Of a DNA stretch of 64,000 bases, positions 11,995-24,115 are shown in pieces. The position numbers and the translations under genes are program-made. Position 1 is the stretch's first letter. Each line of letters begins with the position of its first letter. Source of the stretch: Cinclus cinclus (Eukaryota; Chordata; Aves; Passeriformes; Cinclidae). The stretch covers positions 16,784,924 through 16,848,923 of the forward strand of contig NC_085047.1 in NCBI RefSeq assembly GCF_963662255.1, in the 5' to 3' direction. The notes under the pieces were generated by a model. That model saw only the letters and a program-made list of their open reading frames with translations. It had not been told where the DNA came from and searched no databases.

Positions 11995-14378
11995 CCATCG
12001 CCGGGTTCAAGGAGCCAGGCTCAGTGAGCCAACTCCTGCCCCTCCCAGCCCTCATCAGAACCGCAACAGAGCATCCTCTACTCAGAGGGAAGCAGCTTGA
12101 GAGGCTGGGTGAGCCCAGACACGGTACGGTCAGCAAAAGGTCCCCGAGTTAAAGACGCCTGTGCTGCTGTAATCCTCACCCACTGCTGGGTCACCGAGTT
12201 TGCACCAAAGTCTCTGACACGAAAGGCTCAAGAGCTTCTTAAAAGTTGCTGGTTCACAGTGGGCAGCACTCAGGAAAACAAATGCTGTGAACAAACTTAA
12301 GGGTTTATCTCATGCTTTAGTTGAGTAAGGTGAATTTTGATTTATTTTTTTCCCCCCAAAGGAATTCAGTTATTTTTAAGGAAACAAAGAACACAGTAAA
12401 TAAAGACTTCACTGGGCTGCACAGTGATCTGAACCACAGCTTTGCAGCACGGAAGTGGTTCATCCTGCAATCACAGCACTTCATTTAATATCAAAATAAG
12501 CACTTATTTCTCATGCAGTTTTCTTTCCTGAGCCTTTCTTTAGTGGATACAACAAGTGAACACTGTGCTTTTTGTTTTTTCTCCTCCCCTTTCCTCAGTG
12601 GTCCTTTGGTATTTACCTCCTCTCATTTTGGATTTCCTGTCTGTACCCTAGGGAAAGGATTTTCCTGTGAGAAACAAATGTCACATTGCTGATCTGTTTG
12701 GATGCCAATAGTTCAAGCCTATCCTCCATGTGAAGCAAAGCTCCCATCTACCTGCTACCAGAAGAGTACTGCTCTCAGATAATTTTTTTCCCTGAACCAT
12801 TTCATTTGGAACTAGCATTATAGAATCAATTTTCTGGTACTAGCAGAGCTGCTACTTTCAATTTTTTAATTAAGGTGGGTGCAGCTGTTTTGGGTAAGTG
12901 AAGACCTAAACTGGATTAAATCTCAAAATTCAAACCAAGCATAATTTGGAAAACATACCTACTTTCCATAGTGTCCTGTGAAGCACAAATATTTTGGTTA
13001 CTGTATTTGATGTTCTGCTCTGAGAGGGGGAGAAAAGCAAGTGAGAATACTCTGTATTTCTTCTGCACATATACAGAGAGCAGGGCACAGTGACTCTGGT
13101 AGAAGCATCCAGATATGGTGATATTAAACACACAGAGCTGTTTCTGAAATTACAGAAGGTAGTGTTGCATAAGAGAAGAAATATTCCTGGCAATTCACAC
13201 CTAATTATTCATGGAAATGAAAGTCACCAGGAGGACAAGAGAAGGAAAAAAGGCTCTGCATTTGAGTAGCAAAAGTCCCAGAAGATGTGTCTGCTCAGAT
13301 GGTTGGACCCCAAAACTTTCTTCCCCTCAAACACAGATCAGAGCTTTTGGGGTTTTTTTTCCAGTGATCAGAGAGACCAAGAAACCTTTAGCTTCTGGGC
13401 TGGATCATGTCCAAGGTTGCTGAGCCTTGAGTGACTTGCTGACAGGCTTTGGAAGTGCTTGGGAAGAGAGGTGCCACCTCTCTTCTCTGGCTGTGGAGAG
13501 ACAAGAAGACACACCACAATTGTGCTGTGAAGACAGAAAAGTAGTTTTGGGAAGCTCCCTGGGGATTATGGTTAGCTACATGCATGCTCAGCGGCAGCGT
13601 AGGGGTCCTATACTGAGTGTGTGTCATGCCAAGAGAATGCAAAAGTAGGACTAAGGGGTAGGATATATTGCTTAGTGCATTTTCATTTAGAGGTCTTCAG
13701 GGTGTTTGGTGCTTAGGATGTTGAAAACGCCTTAGATTTCTTTGCTGTCCTCTTGTGGTATGGGATAAGAGCTGCTGGATTGCCACGATTGCAGCAGAAT
13801 TATGTACAGCCTTGCTTCAGTCTTACCTTGAACCCCCCACTTGCTTTTCATTTCTCCAGTGTAAGTGTAAGAAGAATCTAAATCTACACTTAGTGATCAG
13901 TCATGGGACTAATGAAAGGCTGATGCAGACGGCGCTTTAATAAAAGTCAGACTTGGTTGCAGGGGAAATTGCATGGAGCCTGCAGACACTTTCAAACCAG
14001 ATGAACTATCTGTGAAAAGCACAGTTCAGAGAGTCTTGAACTTTGTCTCACAAACTCATAATGTTAGAAACCTCTTAAGGTCAGGCGTATAAATAGACAG
14101 TCAATAGCTTTTTTTTTTTTTTTTCAAGTGAAGACATAAGGGACAACCTTTCTGTCACTGCAGACAACCCATTCACATGCTAAATCTAGTCAACAAAACA
14201 AATATTGTGCAGAAAAACTTCTAGGCAGTGAGGTAGGTGAATAACCAAGGAAAGCTCATTCAAGGGAGAGACGGTGTTGGATGCCGTAGGAATCAAAGAG
14301 TAAAACTGAACTGTGATCATGCCGACTGTACAGTAAAGAAAAAAAGCAAATCTCCAAGGGCAACTCTCATTTTGCTAA

Positions 14379-14404
14379 ATTCAACTCTATATATAGAGTT
14401 GAAT
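14379..14404. repeat. 26-bp perfect palindrome
   Basis: The arm ATTCAACTCTATA is followed directly by its reverse complement, with no spacer. The centre is TATATA. It could extrude as a cruciform or simply be a chance or slippage-derived inverted repeat. Confidence 0.95.
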
Positions 14405-14594
14405 ATATGTAGCAAGTAAATATTGTGGAAAGCTCCAGCAGAATTGACAGGTGGGTCTGGTCTGTGTTTTGTTCTGACCTGGCCTTTTCCTTCTAATTGA
14501 TGCTGATTTATATTTTCCACACTCGAATCTGAAGTTGCATTCCAAATAAAAGGTTCGCTTGCTTAACTAGAGCTAAAGGCAAGAGACCTGTTTC

Positions 14595-14636
14595 TTCACC
14601 ACTGCAATAATGGGGTTCACCACTGCAATAATGGGG
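14595..14636. repeat. 21-bp exact tandem duplication
   Basis: The unit TTCACC...ATGGGG occurs twice back to back (14,595-14,615 and 14,616-14,636) without mismatch. This indicates a recent slippage or repair duplication in non-coding sequence. Confidence 0.95.
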
Positions 14637-17600
14637 AGATCCATCACAGCATTGCCACATTCTATCTGGTCAATACTTTCACATAATTTCTCTCTTGCAG
14701 TTGGACAAATGTTGGAATCTGGTACTGCATTTTTCTGATACAAAACCTCATTTTGGAGCAACTCTTTAAACACAAGTCCTCACATCTCAGTGAGAACTTC
14801 GGAGCAGATAACACCTTGCTTGCTTGAAGCTGCAGGTACCTGACTTCTGAAAACTCACCCTGTACTCAGTCAAAGTATTTATTTGGCTGTGACTTTCTTT
14901 ATGCCTTCTCTGCATGCTGCCCTGATGTCTGTCTGGTTTTATTTCCACATGAACAGTATTCAGCGACCTGCATGTTAATTCAGCCTGTTGTCAAACCCTC
15001 CACCTACACAACACATTCTTAAACAGCTTTGTACATACCCTCATTTTTGGGGTGGTGGCTCCTATTGTTTCAGCTATCTGTTCCCTAAAGCCTAATTGCA
15101 CTCTGCAGTTAATTTAAATGAAGGGTGGTTGTTACACCCACTACCCTCAGCAACTGCCAGCATCACAAGATGTGCATTTATAGTACCCAGGCAAGCCACT
15201 GTGTTTATGTCCCTCAGAACTGCTCAGCAGGACACTAACCACGGACAGCAAGTTTGCTCAGGCACACAGATCTCTTCCCAGAGGACCTCTAGAGCTGCAG
15301 AGCATCTTCCTCTACATTCCTACAGTCATGAAACCCTGTATGTAAATGCAGTGGCTCTCCCATTTTTTTTTTTTCCCTCCACAAAACTAGACTCTGAGTA
15401 CTACAGGAAAATGGCCGGTTCCACTCTACCTCTTGCTCTATAAATAATTTTCCTATACCCAGCTAAATTATTTTACAGTTAAATATGCCAATAGGCTGTT
15501 CTCTTTCCTGAAAGATCTGGATTTTGCTTTAGCTGTGGATTCATAACTTTGTGAAACACAACTCCACCCATTTCAACATTAACCTGTATTGTCAGCTAGC
15601 CTTAATGTGGTAAGATACAGCATAGCCAGAATAAAGAAATTTTTACCTTTCAGTCAAAACTGGCATTTATGGCAATGAGTAGAAGCTGGCTTCATTCTCT
15701 GGAAAGCTTTTGACATTGGGACACCCACATTCATGTTCATTTGTTCATTTGAGTGGGTCTGGAGTAAAAACCTCTGGTCTAGCTTACGCAGAACTTTTAA
15801 GTGGGATCCTGTATCAGGTCAGTGCTTGATACCACAAAACAAACATTCATGAATTAAAGCATCCCTTTAGGATCCAAAAGCAAATGTTACTGCAACTGAG
15901 TTAGCAAGAAAAATATATATGTTTTAAAAAAGAGAGAGCATTTCAAACAGTTCTCTTTTCACTCCAACATTGAATAAACTAATGTCAAACTGCCAGTGTT
16001 GCTGAAGAGCAAGCATTGTGCTCCAGCAGTAGCAGAACTGAAGAACAGGTAGCGATGGGATTTGGGCAGAGGAACCCTTTAGATTCCACTGTTCATAAGG
16101 TATTTTCAGACTTTTGGATGGTTCTTCAGATATGAGTCTCCTAGAAGCCAAATTGTGCCAACGTGGCTCTCCCCAGCTTGTCCAGGCTTCTTTGCTGCCT
16201 TTGCTTCCTGGGCAAAAGCTGGCACCTGATGGAGCAAAGACTGCTGCCCCTTGCAGAGCTCCCCAAAGCATAGGACAGTGCTCTGAGTGCAGCAGCAAGC
16301 TCTCCTCCCTGTGGTGCTGCAGAGCCTCCACCCTCATCCTGCCCTTTGCAATCATCCCCTTTAGCACAGCTTCCCGAACGCTCAGCTCTGTGTTGGGCCA
16401 CTTCCAAGGCAGAGGAGCAACCCTCGTTTACCTAATGACACCAGCCTGGCCTAGAGCAGGGATGTCCTTTCTCTGACCCATTAGACAGAGGAAATTTATC
16501 AGCTTTGGAGCTTTTCCACTTTAAACAGAGACTCGATTCAATGCCGCTTGCCAAGACCTGCTCCATGGAGCACACAAAGGAGCACAGTGTCATGGAAATA
16601 AATGAGCCACCTCCTTGGAATTCTTCAGCCTGGCAGTCATGCCCTGGCAGGAGCCTCACCTGGCACCTATTTTTGTCAACCAACAGGTCATAACCCAGAG
16701 GCAACACACTGATGTGAACAGGCACAAGCTGTTCATAGGAACAAAGAAAAGTGAGTGCTTGGGGCAGGATTTGGAAATCCCATGGAAGTTTTACCTGATG
16801 AATGACAAGCAGATTGCAAAACCACTCAGATACTTCTGGGAAGTACCTGATCCATCCCAGGAAATTGCCTCATCACTAGGCAGAGCAGTCATGCTACCTC
16901 TAGCTTTCTGCTCTGTGGCTTGATGAGTCTTCCTTTTCTGGGGAAATCACGACTTTGTCTCCACAGGTGAAGCGAAGAGCCTCTCTGTGTCAATTCTTTA
17001 ACTGGAAAAGCCAATAATCCTGCACAAGGTGAGTAAGTTTGAGCTGCCTCAGGGAGGGGAGGAAGCTCATGGTGAACTGATTCTCCTGCTTCCTGGATGA
17101 GAGATGAGCACTGACACGAGTCCAAAGAGAACAGCAAATCCCCCAATATATAAAGTGACAATCCAAGTGCCTGAGCCCAAGCCATGAATCTTGATTTCAA
17201 ATCATACCTTATTTCAAAGTTGTGAGCATGCAATCAACTTAGGAGAGCACAGGAATTTTTGGCATATTTTTGTTCTTGTCAACATCCTTTCCTTGGCTGT
17301 TTGCTCTGTCCAGCAGGCTATGTCTAGTTAGCCCCATTTTGGACACTTGGACCAGACCTTGGAAATGCAGCTCAAGCCCTCAGTTTTTAAAAGTTAGACA
17401 TGTTGTAACTCCATGTTCCCGTTATGCTGTTGTCCAAAATGGAATGTGCTGCAGAGTAGACCCACAGAGGCATCACAGAGGTGACTGACAGCTGCGAATT
17501 TTCTAACTTTTAAGCACTTAGCTCTCTTTTAATAAGATTCTAAAAACACACCTTGATGTGTGTTCTAAAAGAAAGTTTTAAAAAGTGTGGAAATTATATC

Positions 17601-20225
17601 ACATAGAAATTTTAGAACTTAGTGTGAACCTCTGGTCTCCAGGGTTAATGGCTAAGTACATGTCACACCTCTGCCTTGGAGCATGAGGTACTTATATTGC
17701 TCTCTGAAAAGGTATGTACGTTTCCCAGCCTAAGCTCAGAGATCCTCAGTGAAATGTCCTGTAATATTCAGCATGAGCCATATGTCCACTAAATAGTCCA
17801 TGCTTGACTTTTGGAATTCATAACATTCAAAACAGTCAAATGGAACCCTTAATGTACATATTTTTAAAGTAGCCTTGAATGCACGTATTTGTATCTGCTC
17901 CTTCTGTGACAATACTCAAAGAATGGCTGACAGAGCAGCCATGGATGCTTACTATGCTTCTAAAATGGGCAGTCTGGGAGAGAGTGAGCTTTTGCCATGC
18001 TCAGGAGGAGGCAACAAAACTAGCTGTTCAACTTAGCTGGCTTGTCAACACATTGTCCCCATAATTAGCTGTGCCCTCTGCACCCTCTTATTACGCCAGC
18101 TGACCTAAGAAACATCAACATCTCCCCAGACCTGAAAAGTGTAGAGTCCTGGTCAAGAAATGGCATGAGCTCACCTTCCCAGTTGGACATGGTGATCCTC
18201 AGTGTGAATGACTCCTCCAGTTTAGACGTCACTCTCCAAAAGCTGGGGTCAGGAGCCAGGACTTCATTGATGAAGACATATTAAACCCTGCCCAGCTCAG
18301 AGCATACACACTGAGGCTGCTGAAGGCAGAATAACCATACAGTCAGAGCCAAGTCACACTGATATTGTATGGAGCCTATTTGGAGGCTTGGCCCCAATTA
18401 ACATATAAATGAAGTGGTACACGCAGGCAGTCGCAGCTTGCCAGAAAATGAGACAAAATAATCTCTCCAGTCTGGCAGCTCTCTAGAGCATTTAGTCTGT
18501 GAATGAAGAGCCAGGCACACTTCGAAGCCAAGATGGGTCCACGGCTCACAGCCAATTGACTTTACGTGGCAAAAACAGGTCTTGAGAAGTCATGAAGGAG
18601 ACCAATGCTTTTCCTGCCCTTAAACTAAGATTCTGTTATAGGGAAGTGACTTTAAAGATACTCATCGCTGTTCCAGAAGACTGGTAGCATTTCACCTATT
18701 GCATCCACAGGCCCAGATGAGCTGTGGTATGGCCCTGCCGCTGCAGGCTTCTGGCCATTAACAGAATGCTTGAATTTACTCCAAGTAAAGGAGAAGGAAT
18801 GGAAAGTTCACAGGAAATATGATACAGAGAGATGTGACCACGTAACTGCTGAGCTTAGACACAGACAGAAATTTTACTTAGGGATCTTTATGAGGTAAAG
18901 AATAAGGATACAAGAACAGTATCAAAGACCTTCAAAACTGGTGCACAGCAGCACAGAGGGAATGAGTAGCCATGTTTACTTTTATAGCCTACACAAGCCT
19001 TTAAATGTATTTCAATTGAGACAGAAGAAAGAAGGCTTGTTTTTTGTGCAAATGCCTTTCACGTGCATTAGGGTTTAGTTTTTCTTCTTCAAATATTTTC
19101 AGTTATCAGAGGCTCAACTCAGATGCAGAAGCAGGGGAATCTAAGTACAAAGGTATGCAGATTTTTCCAAGAGTAGTGCAGTCTTACTCTTATAACTACA
19201 TAGTCTGCATGGAGAGAATTGGATTTCTAGGAGAGAAAGCAAAATAGATTTAAATGTAGGTAAAATGCAAAGGAAAGATCAGCACTGGGCAAGAATGGTA
19301 TTTCTCATCATACTTTAAACTCTGTTTTAAATATAGTGCCTTGAAAAAAAAAAATAATCCATTCTCCATTTGCATTAGCAACTATGGTCAAGACCACTCT
19401 GACTATACACATAGCTGCATTTTGTTCCCTATCCTGGAAAAAATGCTTCTCTTCATTAAAGGGTAGAAGTTACAAGAAACTCTTAGAAAGCTCTATTAAA
19501 ATCCTCTTGGCACCCTTTAACTCACTTACAGTTTCTTTCTCCACTGACTTTGTCCCTTACCCTTGTTTCCAAGCTTCAGTTTAGTGCTTTCCTATGATGC
19601 TGTAGCAGCTGCACTCCAGAGCTGCACAGATGATTCACACTTTGCAAATGCCCCTGGGCCTCCTCCTCAGTGAGGTGAGGTGGGTGCTGTGCTTCTGCAC
19701 TCCTACCCATTTGGCCTTGTAGGCACTGGAATATGTGGGTTCCTGTAAAAATCCAGAGTCATGACCTAGTCCTGGACTTGTTCTAGCAGTCAGGTAGATA
19801 TGGTCCCATCTGCTCCTCCCAACCAGGAAAGCTCTGATGTGAATAACCTCTTTTCCCATGGCATGAAATAGTCAAACAACCTTAATAAGAAGCAGAAATG
19901 ACAGCATGCTTGAGCAAGAGCTGGGAATTTTAACAACTCGGATTAAAGAAATATGTGACATCCAACTTGACTCAGTTAAAAAAAAAAGTTAGATTAAATC
20001 ACAAGACAAGAAACATAAAAATATAAGTACCCCTTGAAAAGTCCCCCCTTGTCCCTCTCATTCACATTACCTACCCTTTGGCAATCTGCTTTCCTGCTGA
20101 GCCACTTCTGGCACAGCTACTGCATGAAGGGTGGTTTCTGATCTTGCACTCTGCAATATCCCATTCAAGTTGCAACAGGGGAGAAATATTTTGCTGAGGA
20201 ATTAGCATTTGTTTAACCCACCCTC

Positions 20226-20259
20226 ACAAAACAAAACAAAACAAAAAAAAAAAAAAAAA
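20226..20259. repeat. (CAAAA)n / poly(A) tract
   Basis: Three or four ACAAA units run into about 17 consecutive A. It could be the tail of a lost retroposon, but the sequence to its left is not recognisable as one. Confidence 0.9.
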
Positions 20260-20526
20260 GGGAGCAAAGTGGTTCCTCAAAAATGAGCATAGCAGAATGA
20301 AATAATCCCATGACTCAGGGTAGAACCAGAGTGATGATGTAGATCTACTAGTAACTTCAATTTGCATCTGTTCAAATTAAAGGGCAAAACTACTCTAATC
20401 TTGTTAGGTCTTGTATATTCTGACAACACCACCTGAACTGGAACAGCAACATAATTTTCCACTTGTCTCCACACTTTGCTTTCTTGTGGTCAGGAGCCTA
20501 AAAGTAGCTCTGGCAAAATCAGAAGG

Positions 20527-20553
20527 AAAAAAAAAAAAAAAAAGAAAAAAAAA
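20527..20553. repeat. interrupted poly(A) tract
   Basis: Seventeen A, one G, then nine A. Simple low-complexity sequence with no recognised retroposon body attached. Confidence 0.9.
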
Positions 20554-21720
20554 GAGGTCTGCTTCAAAAAAATTCTGCTCTGTAAATACATTTCTTATTC
20601 ATGCTTCTAGGCACATAACATCACCTCCAGGATCATGAACCTTTTATGGCCATGACCTCTAGCTTAGAAACTACAGTCTGTTACAAAATGAAGATGCTAG
20701 CTCTGTCCTGAATTCACCCACAAAAGGCACCGATTAATTCATAAATCTTGTCTCTGTCTCTCCTCCCCCATCTCAAAAACGCAAGAAAGCAAAGCAGCAT
20801 AGCTCAGTATAACAGGAATAATGACAATTATGTGGAACTTTGTCTGTATTATTTTAGCACACAATCACATTGGTGACCTTCCTCTACTTGCCTTGATGGT
20901 TGCCAAAGCTGCATCCAGCTCTGACACCAGCTTCTGCCTCTGGTGCAACTTCCAATTAGGAAAGTGTACACAGTGAACACATTTTAAGTATTCACAAAGT
21001 ATTGAGCCATCCTGCACCTACTGCTTGTAGAACTTAGCATTAAGAAAGGTCAGGACAAAGGTTGTTTTCTCATTTTAAAGGAACTAACATGTAAAACAAA
21101 GATCTCAGAGAAGCTGACAACTTTCTGTGAGGTTCAACATAAACTACAGAGACCAGCTGCAAAATAACATTTGGGTTTCAGCTATAAACAGACTGAGTTC
21201 TACAGTGGGTTTATATATCTATTTTGGTGAAGTTATTTATTCTACAGGAAAAATGCTCTTTTAAAGGCCCCAGGAAAGCAGGGGGATGAGAGGAGAAAAG
21301 GAAGTCCTGCTTATGTTGTTAGAAGAAGCTTCAATTCTAGACTCAGAAAGAGACTCAAAAATAAATGTGTCGCAAAGGCACAAATTTGAAGTCTTCAAGA
21401 AAATGATACTTAAAAAAAAAAAATCTCACAGCCCTTCTATCAGGATATTTAAAGCTACTTTCCTGCCCTTAAAAGCACACCCTGTCTTTTGTTTCCTGGC
21501 TGGGCGGGGAAAAAAAAACCCTGCAGAGATACTATTCTTGTTTATCTTGGGCTGTAATTTCTGTATCTCTTTCTGTATCTGAATGAGGCAATGAGGTAAA
21601 TGGAATGAACACAGGATTGAATATAAAGGAGAAAAAAGAGAGAGATTGCTCAGGTCAAAGACTCTTTGAAGATTCAGATTAAAAACTGTCCTCTGTGGCC
21701 TTAATACAAAGCATATGTTT

Positions 21721-21736
21721 TTAATTAATTAATTAA
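21721..21736. repeat. (TTAA)4 microsatellite
   Basis: Four exact TTAA units followed by TTTT. A short simple repeat in AT-rich spacer. Confidence 0.9.
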
Positions 21737-22699
21737 TTTTACTCAGTAAGTTGCTGCATAAGGGTAAAAGCCCACACTGAAAGAAGGGCAGCTCTAACTA
21801 GAAGAAGCTTCTAAATGAAAACAGGTAATATCTGCTATCTTCATCTAGTGCAAAACACAAATACTAAAACATGCCATTTCCCTGCTTTGTCCCTTAGAGA
21901 AGTCCAGTTCCTTCCATAGCTAAAACTGAAGAGCAGGCTCTTTTGATTTCTATTAAAAAAAAAATCAAGTGGAAAAAAACCTCCAAAAGATGAGGTATTT
22001 GCTTTTTATTCTAAAATTTCTGCAAAACACCAGAGTGGTCTGGAAACCTAATTAAGAGTGAGAGGCACCCAAATGGCACCAGAGCAGGAAACATTTCCAG
22101 AAGGCCTCAAGCCAGTAGGACCCTGTGAAACCAGCACAGCTTCAGTGAAGGGCTCTACTTGTTCCTTCCAAAGTTTTGGGAGTCAGGAGCCATAAATTCT
22201 TAGTCTTAAGACTACATCACCCACTGATTTGTCATCACATGGTTTCTTCTCCCACCATAACCTATCCTACAGCTATTTGGGTGTTTAATCATTAACTCAA
22301 ACTAATATTTAAAAACCTAGGCCTCTGTCCCTTTTTCTTCTGCTTTTATTCTCTAGTAATGGCTGAAGTGCTTTTTTTTTCTTGTTTAGTATACAATAAA
22401 TGCTATACATAAATATATATTCTCTGCTAGTTCTGTCACTTATACCTTATATTTAATAATTTAATGCCATGCTCCATAGTTCTCCTTCATGAAATTTGAT
22501 GCATAAATAAAATTCTTTTCTTATTCAATATTAGCAAGAGAAATAAGTATTAGCAAAATATAGTGAGAAATTTATTCAAACCAAAAGTACAAATTCAGAT
22601 CAAATTTGCTAAACTATTTTAGACCAAATACAAAAGAGCACAAGGACCAGCAAGTTGGCTTTGTGTGCTCTTCTTGGTGGACTCCAAATGCATCCTGTT

Positions 22700-22706
22700 G
22701 GGGGGG

Positions 22707-22734
<28 letters not shown>
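22700..22734. repeat. G7 followed by A28
   Basis: Seven G run directly into 28 consecutive A, the longest poly(A) in the window. No retroposon body is recognised on the left, so this is called only as a simple repeat. Length here is prone to sequencing error. Confidence 0.93.
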
Positions 22735-22737
<3 letters not shown>

Positions 22738-23357
22738 AACCACTGAAATTTTTTAGAAGGCAAATTAATGAGGTTTTTACTGCCGAGCTCATTCAGAGCC
22801 CGTTACTGTCACATTTCAGAAGGATGCAGTTCTCCATCAATATCTCCAGCAGCCAGCCTCCGTGGTTTTTGTTCTCTCTGAGCAGGAGCCATTTGGACAG
22901 GAGCACTGTCACAGGGCACCCAGGCAGCTGTGCCACTGCTGCTCACAAAGGTGATGCTGCAGGGAAGGACGGGCCCCAGGAAAACTGTCTTGGACACAGG
23001 AGCTGCAGTTTGGCCGAGTGACATGGTCTAGGGGAATTTCAAATGCCAGCTTTTATCTCAGCAGGTGAGCTCGAGGTGTATCCTGCTGGGCCTGGGAAGT
23101 TTGGTAAAGTATTAATATGGGTATTTAAAGCAAATAACTCACATTTTCTAGGAACCATTGTAAGGCTTCTAAGGGGGCAGACATCTGGCATTCTGTTTTT
23201 TAACTAGTGAGTTGTCCTTTCAGAGATGAATCTAAAATAAAATTTTACTATTACCATTTTAAGATCTGCCTCTTTGTTGGTTACTACTCCTAATGCTCAA
23301 TGTCTGCAACCAGGCTGTTAAAATTTAATTCACAGTATATTATACATCCATGTAACT

Positions 23358-23378
23358 CTAAATAAGCAGCTTATTTAG
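23358..23378. repeat. 21-bp palindrome with a one-base centre
   Basis: CTAAATAAGC, a single A, then GCTTATTTAG: ten-base arms that are perfect reverse complements. It sits in a TATA-rich stretch. It could be a cruciform former or a dimeric AT-rich binding site, but no factor can be assigned. Confidence 0.93.
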
Positions 23379-24039
23379 TATATAGTATAGAGCAGTATAT
23401 AGTTCCACTTATTATTACATTTCAGAAAATATTTTAACAGGATGTAACCAGTATCACTTATACCATGGCTTTATATTCCACAAACAGAATGCTTTGTACT
23501 TTCAATTTGAAATGATGAAAATACAAATATACATTTTAAGAGCCATGTAAATATCTTTAAAGTTTAATCTGAGGTGATTCATTTGAGAAAACTGGAATCT
23601 TTATCAAAGTAGCAGAAATTACCTGAGCTATATTCTGTTCACCTGCCTGTAAATATGTAAATTTGAGCTAGGTATTGATTTTGAAATAATTATTGTAGAT
23701 CTGCATCAGTCTGAGTAGGGAATTTAGACCTTATCATCCAGTGTAATGGAAAGGAGCCAGAATGATTTTTCTATAGCTGCAAATGCTTTATTTTTCCCAT
23801 TAGTTTTTGGCAGCTAACAAAATTCATTTTAATTTGTCACAAATGTCATTGACATTTTGGTAGAAAACCAAAGGCTTTTTCTTTGAACATCTGGTCTTCA
23901 AGTGTCACACCTGGAAAAACGAATATTTTTGAAGCCTTGCTACACTTCACTTAGGTTTTGATTTGTGATATAGAAGAGAATCTAGATTTGGAAAAAAGAG
24001 TCAAGAAAAATCTAAAAAAAATTTAGTGCCGTGATCTTC

Positions 24040-24115
24040 ACATGGTGGTGCTCAGCCAAAGGTTGGACTCATTCTCACAGGTCTTTTCCAACCTAATTGG
24101 TTCTGTGACTGATTC
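24040..24115 (+). mobile_element. CR1 LINE, 3'-end fragment
   Basis: Recognisable features are GGTGGTGCTC, then AGGTTGGACTCATTCTCACA and GGTCTTTTCCAACCTAAT, closing with GATTCTGTGA-like octamers (TTCTGTGACTGATTC). This is the terminal part of a CR1 3'UTR in sense orientation. It is heavily 5'-truncated, as is usual for CR1, and moderately diverged. Confidence 0.85.

Larger units (their letters stand above)
7257..14378. other. gene-free spacer with a few short repeats
   Basis: No gene is recognised. It contains a 23-bp near-exact tandem duplication (8,013-8,058), poly(T) at about 10,265-10,279, A15 at 11,566-11,580, a 22-bp exact duplication in a locally GC-richer patch (11,951-11,994) and T16 at 14,109-14,124. 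The segment 9,672-10,098 is open on both strands for about 136 codons but matches nothing I know. Confidence 0.45.
14637..24039. other. gene-free spacer with simple repeats
   Basis: No exon or RNA gene is recognised. Visible structure is limited to simple repeats at 20.2, 20.5, 21.7 and 22.7 kb and a palindrome at 23.36 kb. Short open frames such as plus 15,096-15,443 and minus 15,924-16,367 look like chance frames. The 23,640-23,890 stretch is AT-rich with many homeodomain-type cores and may be a conserved element, which cannot be tested here. Confidence 0.45.
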
